Below are positions 25,601-37,600 of a DNA stretch of 64,000 nt, one piece after another. The first letter of the stretch is position 1. Every line of letters starts with the position of its first letter. The position numbers and the translations under genes were made by a program. The stretch comes from Eutrigla gurnardus. Taxonomy: Eukaryota; Chordata; Actinopteri; Perciformes; Triglidae. The stretch covers positions 2,826,413 through 2,890,412 of the forward strand of contig OY741267.1 of the NCBI GenBank assembly GCA_963514095.1. The letters run 5' to 3'. Under the pieces are notes generated by a model that was not told the DNA's origin, ran no database searches, and worked only from the letters and a program-made list of their open reading frames with translations.

Positions 25601-28600
25601 TTCTAGTATGGATTAATACAGTTTAGTACTTCAGCAGTTTGAACACTAAATCAAACATTATCTTTTAAACTGACAAACATCAGATGTGTAATTCATGCAA
25701 CAATTCAAATGGGATCAAATAAATTATTTGTCTACTGTACATATTATTCCCCGAAATAAGGTCCCAGGAAGGGGCGGGATTTAGCCGCTCTTTGGTTAGA
25801 ATTCACCTCAGAGTGTGAGCGGTGTGTTTTTCAGTGTGGATGATAAATATGAATTCACTCACATGATAGCTTCTGCATCATCGGCCTCCACTGACACAAA
25901 GGTGTTGGGTATGTCCAGCAGTGAAAAGCTGTCTGTCTCAGAGATGTGGACGTCTGTGACTTCTTTCAACATGTCTTCTGTCACATGTTCTTTCAAAGTG
26001 TGTCGTTTCCCCTTCACATCTGGTGGGAACAAAAGACGTGAAACTAAAACGGGTATCAAATACCCGAGACGTCACAGCAATCTGTGTGACATTCCCTCAT
26101 AATCAATGTTGTGGATGTTAGATTCATTATCAATATGAATTCTTTCAGCTGGAACTAATGTATCTGTTACATAGTAGTGTTGTTGATTGAGTCAGGGCTC
26201 AAACATTTAAAACCATTTGGATTCTACATATTCTATTATAAATATACAGTACATAGTGACTACCCTGCTGGTTGAAAGTGGCTATTACAATAGAATGATG
26301 CTCTGAGCTCATTTGGAGTCACCAACATTCTTTTTTTCACCTTCTTGAGGCATTCTTTCAACATTCCAGACAAAATGTAGAGTTGGTTGTGAATGCAGGA
26401 GGCATTTCTTCTTCTTCTGCATGGAATTCTTTATTTTTTTGCATCTATTTTTTTGTAATTGATATCATTCATCATTTCAGAGATATTTGACATAATTTTT
26501 TTCCCATTCAAGCAGATTACGGAATCTTCAAAAAATCCTCAATACTCACTTTTCAAGCATTTTCAAAGCTCATCTAGTGATTCCAGATAGACAGCATTCA
26601 TACTTTTTGCACAGTTGCAGTTCAAATATTGGCCAGTACATTATTTCAAAGTTTTTATATATTCTGGACATTACTCAAAGTTTTCAAAGGCAGCAATCTG
26701 CATTTGGCTTCAGCTTGACAACAGGGAGCGTTCACAACCGCAACTTCTTAGAACTTGCCTTCTCTAGTTTATAGTTACTCTTGAAATTAACTTATTGCCA
26801 CCATATCAACATTAAAGATGGAGCCAAAAACAAAGAAGAACACCGTAATCTAAGCCAATGAATTTTGGAACCTGGGAAGTTGATGGGCAGGTCCCTTTTG
26901 GAAAACGTATCCTCAATCTCCTCATTCATGGACTCGAAGGTAGACTGGCTGGAGATTCTGCTGCTTCCTAATATCGACCTGGAAAAGGATGTCAGAGTCC
27001 ATGTTAACAGGGTGGAAATGTGTGGCAACACACACACCTAACGGGCATCTCTCTGATCAGTAAATCACACATTGGACTATGTATAGATCAGGCCCAACCT
27101 GAGCCAATTAACCAAGGAAACACAAGCAATAAGTATGGAAGAGAGCTTTTTATACCCTCTCATCCATAAGCCAGGTTACCTCTCTCACAGCCATTGGCAG
27201 CTTATTTACAGTCTGATGTATTTCCTCCACCCACATTCCATGGAGATGTGCCTACTCTGCCTCTGATTGGCTAGATACTCGTTGCTTTCTTTGCAGAAGT
27301 TGTGACATTTATTGTACATTGTGAACAAGACTGGAGGAAGGTTGGTTGGGTTAGTGGTTTCTAATTCAAATGTGGATGTTTTCATCAAGATGGCAGCCTT
27401 GTTGTGTCGTGATCCCATATGTACTTATTATACCCTGATTATGGGAGATGATTTTTTTTTATTTATTCTTACCAAAGAATAGTCAATGTTACATTTTCTT
27501 TTGTAATATTTATCAAGAAGCAATAAGAGGAGTTAACTCATTAACAGTAAATACATTGTCTCCTGGTTTATTTTGTTACTTTTAAGTAAAACATGTTACA
27601 AATGCCACTTAGCAGGGCTCCAGAGTGCGACCATTTTGGTCGCATATGCGACCAAAATTTTTATGAGTGCGACTGAAAAAAATTGTAGGTCGCACTGGTG
27701 CACCTAACGCTGCTCGGGTGAAAAAAAAAAATCATAAGCGCAGCATCTCTTTATGTTCTCCTGACGGTATCGTGGTCTAAACCAATAAGAGACAGAGCTC
27801 GGGCGGGTCCTAGCCTCTGATTGGCTGTGGTCCTTTCCACTGCTGTAGCGCTCAGAGCAGGTACTCTGAGCGCTTCGACGCTGAGCGCTTCGATTTTCTT
27901 TGAAAGTGAAGAGAGTCAGAAAGCCTCGCCCCGAGACTAATTAAAAAGCCCAAAAATATGCCTTCAGACAGGACTGGTTGAAGCAATTTCCCTGGCTGAT
28001 GTACGATAAAGAAAGGGACTCAATGCACTGCATTTATTGTCGGGAGTGCGGTCAGAATTTGGCCAGTAATAGTGCGTTTGTGGAAGAGTCAACAACATTT
28101 CGCATCGAGACGTTGAAAAAGCGCAATATGTCCAAAAAGCATACTACATGCCGTGATAAGTGTGTTAATAAAGTGGCCCCTCATCCAGCTGCATTTCAGC
28201 GTCAGGCTGTATCAATCACGTCCGCTGAGGAATCTGAAATGATTATAAAATTCAACGTCGCATACAATATTGCAAAGGAGGGGTTGCCGTTCACTAAATT
28301 TAAGTCCGAAATTATTCTGATGAAAAAAATGCCGACACTAAAGAACAAGACAGCTGCGGAGGTTGGAAACGCCACGTACACGTCATTCATGATTGACGGC
28401 GACACAGACGTCTCTACGAAGGAGTGCGTTATTGTCTACTGAAGCATTTTGCATAAAGGGAGGCCGGTCAACATGTTAATTGGACATGTCGAGGTGGAGC
28501 ATGGACACGCACAGTGTTTGAAGGCCCACATTACAGCATGAGAGATCATGAATAGGAAATTGTATAGTAGCCTATTCCTAATATTATTATTAAAAATGAA

Positions 28601-31600
28601 TAGCCTAAGTAAAAATATAATTAGGCTAGGCTAAGATCACATAAACAGTTTTCCATTTGCAATCTATAGGCTAGTGACCTGTATGATCTTTTTATTGTGC
28701 CACAAAGCAAGCATTTACTGCGCTTGGGCATCAGTGTGCAGATTGGCTGGAGAAAACGGGTGTTCTGGGTGCTGATCGTGCTGCAGTTAACCTAGGCCAT
28801 AAGGGGGCGTCATTATGTAAAAGGAGAGCGATAAAAAGGTGACCTTTTGGCGTTAAAGGCGACGCGATGAAAAATGTGGGTGCACCTTAATTTTGTGCTG
28901 GTGCACCTAAGAAAAAAAGTTAGGCGCACCAGTGCAACCAATGCAAAAAGTTAGTCTGGAGCCCTGCTTAGGACTGTGAACATGTAGAGACAGACAGGTA
29001 AGCAGTCTATAACAGGGCTGACATGTAGAGACAGACAGGTAAGCAGTCTATAACAAGGCTGACATGTAGAGACAGACAGGTAAGCAGTCTATCACAGGGA
29101 GACATGTAGAGACAGACAGGTAACCAGTCTATCACAGGGAAACATGTAGAGACAGACAGGTAACCAGTCTATCACAGGGCTGACATGTAGAGACAGACAG
29201 GTAACCAGTCTATCACAGGGCTGACATGTAGAGACAGACAGGTAACCAGACTATCACAGGGCTGACATGTAGAGACAGACAGGTAAGCAGTCTATCACAG
29301 GGAGACATGTAGAGACAGACAGGTAACCAGTCTATCACAGGGCTGACATGTAGAGACAGACAGGTAACCAGTCTATCACAGGGCTGACATGTAGAGACAG
29401 ACAGGTAACCACAGGGCTGACATGTAGAGACAGACAGGTAACCAGTCTATCACAGGGCTGACATGTAGAGACAGACAGGTAACCAGTCTATCACAGGGCT
29501 GACATGTAGAGACAGACAGGTAACCACAGGGCCGACATGTAGAGACATACAGGTAACCAGTCTATCACAGGGCTGACATGTAGAGACAGACAGGTAAGCA
29601 GTCTATAACAGGGCTGACATGTAGAGACAGACAGGTAAGCAGTCTATCACAGGGAGACATGTAGAGACAGACAGGTAACCACAGGGCTGACATGTAGAGA
29701 CAGACAGGTAACCAGTCTATCACAGGGAAACATGTAGAGACAGACAGGTAACCAGTCTATCACAGGGAAACATGTAGAGACAGACAGGTAACCAGTCTAG
29801 CACAGGGCTGACATGTAAAGACAGACAGGTAACCAGTCTATCACAGGGCTGACATGTAGAGACAGACAGGTAACCACAGGGCTGACATGTAGAGACAGAC
29901 AGGTAACCAGTCTATAACAGGGCTGACATGTAGAGACAGACAGGTAAGCAGTCTATAACAGGGCTGACATGTAGAGACAGACAGGTAACCAGTCTATCAC
30001 AGGTAGACATGTAGAGACAGACAGGTAACCACAGGGCTGACATGTAGAGACAGACAGGTAACCAGTGTATCACAGGGCTGACATATTATTATTATTATCA
30101 TTATCATTATAAATAATAATAATATTTTGAAATCCTTCCTTGCATGTGATGACGATGATTAATATTTTTATTGTTTATTGTTTATTGTTCTTTTGTTATT
30201 TTGACAATTGAACAGACTATTGTGTGATGACTTACACAATGAAATGATGCTGACATGCTTTGCAGAGAACAACCATTAGACTGAGAATCGACAATCAGTT
30301 TAGATCAACAAGATCTATTCACTTGGAAATTGTGCTAAATGTAGTCTACCTGTACTTAATCATTTGCAAAGATGTAATGAGATATTGAGACATGTACTAA
30401 GACAATTGCAATTTGATTAATGAATGAGAAATGCAATTCTGTTGTGGACAATTGCCAAGTGGTTTGGAGATTTGTCCATGTTGTTTTGAGAATGTAATTT
30501 CTGTTTCAAGAAATGAGCCAAACCAATGGAGAAAAACTGTAATATTGTTGTTATTATCATTATGATTACCATTACTTAAAGGGACAGTGTGGAACATTCT
30601 AAGTAATTTATTATCTAAAATCAATGTCTTCATTCATAAATAGGTCCTCATAAGTTTATAATAACCTCTGCCAATAATCTGATTTATCCTCATTCCTCCT
30701 CAGTCCTTATTTGTATTTACAATGGACGGGTAAGTCCTCAGGAGGCTTCCATGTCGTTCCACCATTTTGAAGACTATAACCACTGAGGAAGAATATAAAC
30801 ACCTGAACGTGATCCGTTCAGAGCCAGCGTGAATGAAAGGAGATCACTTCAGAGAGGTGCTTCTGGACGGGCAGGACCGGCTCTTCCCGGGCTGACAGCC
30901 ACATTTACAGAGCTTTTCATCCGCCCGTGGTATATCCCGGACACAACCTCTTTTACAGTCAGTGTTGTAGAACAAGTATAGTGGAGCAGATAAATGCTTC
31001 AATCTTTCAATTTGTGATACAAGCGTGAAAATTGGCATGAGCAGTCTCCATGGGTCACTTGACAAGAAAATTGTCCGAGACATTTGAAATTTCAAGATGG
31101 CGGCCATTTTTCAAGATGGCCGACACCTTAGTGGAACAGTTAAGTGATATTATGGTTTATTTGGTGATACAAGCATGCAAATTGGTATGAGCAGTCTCTA
31201 AGGGTTGCTTGACAAGAAAACACTCCCAGCCACTTGAAATTTCTATTTTCAAGATGGCCGCCCCCTGGATCCTCAAAAGATCAATTTGGATGCAGTAGCC
31301 CTGTGTAGTCATGAAGAGGCAGACACACGTATCTTCCTTCATGCCCAGCATGCAGTGAAACAAGGACACAAATCCCTGATGATCGATGCCAATAACACAG
31401 ACATTGTAATCATAGCCACTTCTGTTATGCCCCCTTTGATGCAACTTGGCCTTGAGAAAATGTGGGTGACTTTTGGCAAAGGAGAGAAGACAAGATGGAT
31501 CCCAATACATGAGGTGGTTTCAGCCATAGGACCAGAGAAAACACGTGGTATCCTCTTCTTCCATGCCTTCAGTGGTTGTGACATTGTGTCATCCTTCTAG

Positions 31601-34600
31601 GGCAAATCAAAGAAGTCTGCCTGGAAAACATGGGACGTGTGTGATGAGGTCTCAAAAACATTTGCAAGACTCAGTGAATGTCCCTCTGCAGTGGAAGATA
31701 AGTGACCTGCAAGCTTTGGAGAGATTTGTTGTGCTAATGTATGACAGGTCCAGCGATGTCACAACTGTGAACAAGGCCAGGCTTGATCTCTTTGCCAGAA
31801 AGCAAAGACAATAAGACTTGATCCCACCAACTCAAGCAGCACTCAAAGAACATGCCAAACGTGCTTCTTATGAAGCTGGATACGTGTGGGGACAGGCATT
31901 GAAGCGACATCTACAAATGCCAAGCCATCCAATTGGCGGTTGGGTGGAACAGGACGAGGAGTGGAAAGTCTTCTGGACTCTGTTTGTTTAGCCTGTCTTG
32001 TCTAACTGTCTTATTGTCTTTTTGTATAAATGTATCAGACGTACTGTATGGCGCAGAAACATTTTCCGGAAGGACAAATCTCTAAATCTCTAAATCTCTA
32101 TCTATAACTAAGTATTAATATCGCTTAACTGCTCCATTTAGGTGGTGGCCATCTTGAAAAATGGCCGCCATCTCGAAATTTCAAGTAGCTGTGGGTGGCT
32201 TATTGTCAAGTGACCCACAGAAACTGCTCATGCCAATTTTCATGCTTGTATCACCAAATAAACCATTATATCTAGAGATGGGCAAATGAAGCCTCGTGAA
32301 GCTTTTGAGGCTTCTTCCTGATTGTACCGAAAAAAGATTCGAAGCTTCAAAGCTTCACAGAAAGACCCTACCAGTGACATCTAGTGGTCAGCTGCAGTTA
32401 TAGCAGCAATGAACCTCCAAATGATTCACACATCATTGCTTCCAGTTCCAACACAAAAGCAATAAAGTCATTATTAAGCAGTTGTGTCAAAGGTCTCTCA
32501 GAACGCTATGAAGCAGGGGGGAGCACTGGGCATCTCGCGTCTCGTTATAACGAATGAAGGCGCGCCAAAACTTCGAATCAGTCACCTCATTTCCGGTGGT
32601 TCGTTGTGACGTATGAAACGTCAAACGTCATCGGTCACGTGATCGCGGAGATTTGATACAAGCCTCGACACAGCGTTTCGAACCAGCCTGCTTCAATAGA
32701 GTGAAGCAGGCTTCCGAGTCTCGGTGTCAAACGTCCCATCTCTAATTATATCACTTAACTGCTCCACTAAGGTGTCGGCCATCTTGAAAAATGGCCGCCA
32801 TCTTGAAATTTCAAATGTCTCGGACAATTTTCTGGTCAAGTGACCCATGGAGACTGCTCATGCCAATTTTCACGCTTGTATCACCAAATAAACCATTATA
32901 TCACTTAACTGCTCCACTAAGGTGTCGGCCATCTTGAAAAATGGCCGCCATCTTGAAATTTCAAATGTCTCGGACAGTTTTCTTGTCAAGGGACCCATGA
33001 AGACTGCTCATGCCAATTTTCATACTTGTATCACCAAATAAACCATTATATCACTTAACTGTTCCACTAAGTTGTCGGCCATCTTGAAAAATGGCCGCCA
33101 TCTTGAAATATCAAATGTCTCGGACAATTTTCTTGTCAAGGGACCCATGAAGACTGCTCATGCCAATTTTCATACTTGTATCACCAAATAAACCATTATA
33201 TCACTTAACTGTTCCACTAAGTTGTCGGCCATCTTGAAAAATGGCCGCCATCTTGAATTATCAAATGTCTCGGACAATTTTCTTGTCAAGGGACCCATGA
33301 AGACTGCTCATGCCAATTTTCATACTTGTATCACCAAATAAACCATTATATCACTTAACTGTTCCACTAAGTTGTCGGCCATCTTGAAAAATGGCCGCCA
33401 TCTTGAAATATCAAATGTCTCGGACAATTTTCTTGTCAAGTGACCCATGGAGACTGTTCATGCCAATTTTCATGCTTGTATCATCAACTGAAAGATTCTG
33501 ACAAAAATAAGCACTTAGCCGCTCAACTATTAGCTGATGCTACAGACTATGACACAGTAATGGAATAATAATAATAAAATAAACCAACATAAATCACTAT
33601 CTTGCTGGAAGAGTAATGACTTCTACATGCTCACACATGTTTGTTTGAAATATCACCCTCATCACCTGAAAGAATACTGGTGAAGTGGTGTTGGATGTCA
33701 TGTTCCTTCTAGATACATAACGGCTACCGTAGAGAGCACTATCAGTCTGAATGCAAAATACAATTTCACCACAAGATGGGAGTCATTCCTACACACTGTC
33801 CCTTTAAATCTTATTATTATTAGTAGTACACAGTACACATTAAACAGATACCAGCCTCAACAAACCCATACTCACTATACACAGACTGACTATACACAGA
33901 CTCATTATACCCAGACTCACTATACACAGACTTACTATTCACAGACTCACTGTACACAGACTCACTATACACAGACTCATTATACACTGACTCACTATTC
34001 ACAGACTCACTATACACAAACGCACTATACACAGACTTACTATACACAGACTCACTATACACAGACTCACTATACACAGACTTACTTTACACAGACTCAC
34101 TATTCACAGACTCACTATACACAGACTCACTATTCACAGACTTACTATACACAGACTCACTATACACAGACTCACTATACACAGACTCACTATACAGAGA
34201 CTCACTATACACAGACTCACTATTCACAAACTCACTATACACAGACTCACTATACACAGACTCACTATACAGACTCACTATACACAGACTCACTAAACAG
34301 ACTCACTATACACAGACTCACTATTCACAGACTCACTATACACAGACTCATTATACACAAACTCACTATACACAGACTCACTATTCACAGACTCACTATA
34401 CACAGACTCACTGTTCACAGACTCACTATACACAGACTCACGATTCACAGACTCACTATACACAGACTCACTATACAGACTCACTATACACAGACTCACT
34501 ATACAGACTCACTACACACAGACTTACTATACACAGACTCCCTATACACAGACTCATTATACACAGACTCACTATACACAGACTGACTATACACAGACTC

Positions 34601-37600
34601 ACTATACACAGACTCACTATACACAGACTCACTACACAGACTCACTATACACAGACTCACTATACACCGACTTACTATCACAGACTCACTATACACAGAC
34701 TCAACACAGACTGACTATACACAGACTCACTATACATCGACTCAACACAGACTCACTATACACAGACTGACTATACACAGACTCACTATACAGACTCACT
34801 ATTCACAGACTCACTATTCACAAACTCACTATACACAGACTCACTATTCACAGACTCACTATACACAGACTCACTATACACAGACTCACTGTTCACAGAC
34901 TCACTATACACAGACTCACGATTCACAGACTCACTATACACAGACTCACTATACACAGACCCACTATACAGACTCACTATACACAGACTCACTATACACA
35001 GACTCACTATACAGACTCACTACACACAGACTTACTATACACAGACTCCCTACACAGACTCACTACACACAGACTGACTATACACAGACTCACTATACAC
35101 AGACCCACTATACACAGACTCACTATACACAGACTCACTACACAGACTCACTATACAGACTCACTATACACAGACTCACTATACACAGACTTACTATACA
35201 CAGACCCACTATACACAGACTCAACACAGACTGACTATTCACAGACTGACTATACACTGACTCACTATACACAGACTCACTATACACAGACTGACTATAC
35301 ACAGACTCACTATACACAGACATACTATACACAGACTCACTATACACAGACTCACTATACACAGACTCAACACAGACTCACTATACACAGACTGACTATA
35401 CACAGACTGACTATACCCGGACTCACTATACACAAACTTATGCATCTGCCCCCTCTCATACCCTAGTCTGTACATCTTGTTTGATTTGTTGTATATTTAG
35501 GGCCCGAGTGCCGACAACGTCGGGCTGCGAAGCCCTATTGTTATTCAAATGTTTATTATTCTTTCACGCCTTTGACCTGCGTTTTGGGGGTATGAGCATG
35601 AAAAAAAAACTAACCAAAATTGGAGTGTCTATAGGGTCTGGTGAAAAATTGAAGAATTTGGCATCTTCGCATTTGCTCATGAAAAATTTGCTCGCTAGCG
35701 CCACCTAGAGTGGAGAATCGCCAGCCCCGCCGCACCGTAATTCCGATTGACATGAAATTTTGCAAACATGTGCAGACAAGTCTCCTCTACAAACAATCCT
35801 CTTGGAGTACCAAAGTCCGCCTACCGACGAAATTTGGTAGGCATACTCTTTAGACCTAGTTGGGGCTATGGTATGAAAAGGTTTTGAAAATATGCATTTA
35901 ATCGGGAGATATCGGCCAATGAACATTAGAGGGTTGGGCTACCAAAATGCAATTAGCATAACTCTATAACCTTTGCCCCAAAAATTACGAAACTCGAAAC
36001 CTATGTTGCCATAGCTACATAGAACATGCCTGTCAAGTTTCATCAAAATCGAGTAATGTTTGCCACTGCCAAAAAATCCCAAATATTAGCATTTTTGTCC
36101 GTTTTTGGCTGTTTTTGGCCATTCACAGGGGTCGTACAAAATCAAAAACTGACTATAGCGTTGATCCGATCGATACCAAAATTGGATATGTGGTTGGAAA
36201 GGCCTTAAGGACAAAAAGTTAGTCAAAGATGTCCAGAATATTTAGGGGCGTGGCCACGGCGGCGCCTTGACTGCGCTACTATTTTCAACCTTCGCCATTG
36301 ACATTAAAGCTGTTATAACTTCACCGTTTCTACTCCGATCTGCTCCAAAATATTCATGCTTGTTAAGAGTCACTGAACACAACTGCACTGCAATTTTAAC
36401 TCACAGGTAGAGCGCCACCTAATGGCGACATGAAATGTGACCGATTTTAGGCCCTTTTTCTGAGCAACAGCCCCCCCTCTAGGTTGAGCGTACAGGCATG
36501 AAATATTTTTTCCTAGATAGCCCAAGTGGAGATGTACAAAAAAGCCTCTTGGACCCACCGCCTAAACTTATCATAAAGTAGGTTAAAAAAATGTTTTTAG
36601 CCAAGTGTGTAATTCAGCCAGGTTTTCACTCAATCTTCACTCAGGGAGCATAGGGGGGAGAGACACAGGCGCACAGCGACCACCAGGTGGAGTCAGAGAT
36701 CTATCAGTGACACATGGAGAATCTGTCAATCTCACATGCAGTTGCAGTCTGCTTTACACCAGATCAACAGTCATGCCACTTTTAATTTCTTTTTTTTAAT
36801 TCCTCTCATTTCAGCCTGGACACAGGGGGAGGAGGAGAGATGTCACACTAGGGGGAGGAGGAGAGATATCAGGAAGGCATGAACATGTGTGTGAGCTCTG
36901 TGACTGAAATGTAGTTTCACTTTGGATCACAGCAGATCAACAGTCATGAAACTTTTAATTCCTTTTTTAAATTCCTCTCATTTCAGCCTGGACACAAAGG
37001 GAGGAGGAGAGATGGCACACTTCACATGCATCCTCACACAGCTGTCAGTTCAACTCTGCCATAAACATTATAACTTCAGTGTTTGTTCTCTGATCTGTTC
37101 CAAACTTTCCACACTTGATAAGAGTTCCTTCCTGAACACATCTGCACTTTCATATTCACTCACAGTCAGAGCGCCACCTACTGGCGACAGGAAATGTCAT
37201 TGATTTTGTGACTTTTTCCAAGTTAAAGCCACACCTGATTTTTTTTATAACTAATTCCTCTCATCTCACCTTGCAAGGAGGACACAGGGGGAGGAGGAGA
37301 GGTCACACTAGGGGGAGGAGGAGAGATGTCAGGAAGGCATGAACATGTGTGTATGTGACAGACAGATGGCTTTGAATGTCAATCGCTTGTGTCTAAACTC
37401 GCGCCACGAGGAGGTGGCCGCTGCACAAGTAGGCGGCTGCCGCACTGCCGTGTGAATGCAGGCACTCCACGACCGCACGTGACAGACGGATGCCTTTCGG
37501 TGTCCATCGCTTGTGTCTCGACTTGCCCCACGAGAGGCGGCCGCGCCAAGGGCAGCGTCCACGACACTGCCCTGTGACCGCAGGCACTCCACGACCGCAT

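Larger units (their letters stand above)
30985..33500. mobile_element. Composite inverted element with tandemly repeated arms
   Basis: The left arm (about 30985-31270, nearly two units) and the right arm (about 32105-33500, seven or eight units) carry the same ~145-bp unit in opposite orientation. The unit contains GGCCATCTTGAAAAATGGCC and GCCATCTTGAAAT. The outer ends match as an inverted repeat (AATCTTTCAATTTGTGATAC against GTATCATCAACTGAAAGATT). Between the arms lie remnants of a protein gene. Confidence 0.75.

Noticed and set aside
28976..30085. CRISPR-like regular array (also 42205-43330)
   Set aside because: Units are contiguous with no unique spacers and belong to a eukaryotic SINE-derived minisatellite.
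30844..31107. Cys-rich minus frame (CKRGC, CKCGCQ) as the missing C-terminus of the 31265-31993 protein
   Set aside because: The resemblance to the family's Cys-rich tail is weak, the orientation is opposite, and the frame runs into the tandem arm.
36605..36799. Immunoglobulin-like phrase VTHGESVNLTCSCS
   Set aside because: It is short, lacks the second Cys region and lies in a duplicated repeat region; coincidence is likelier.
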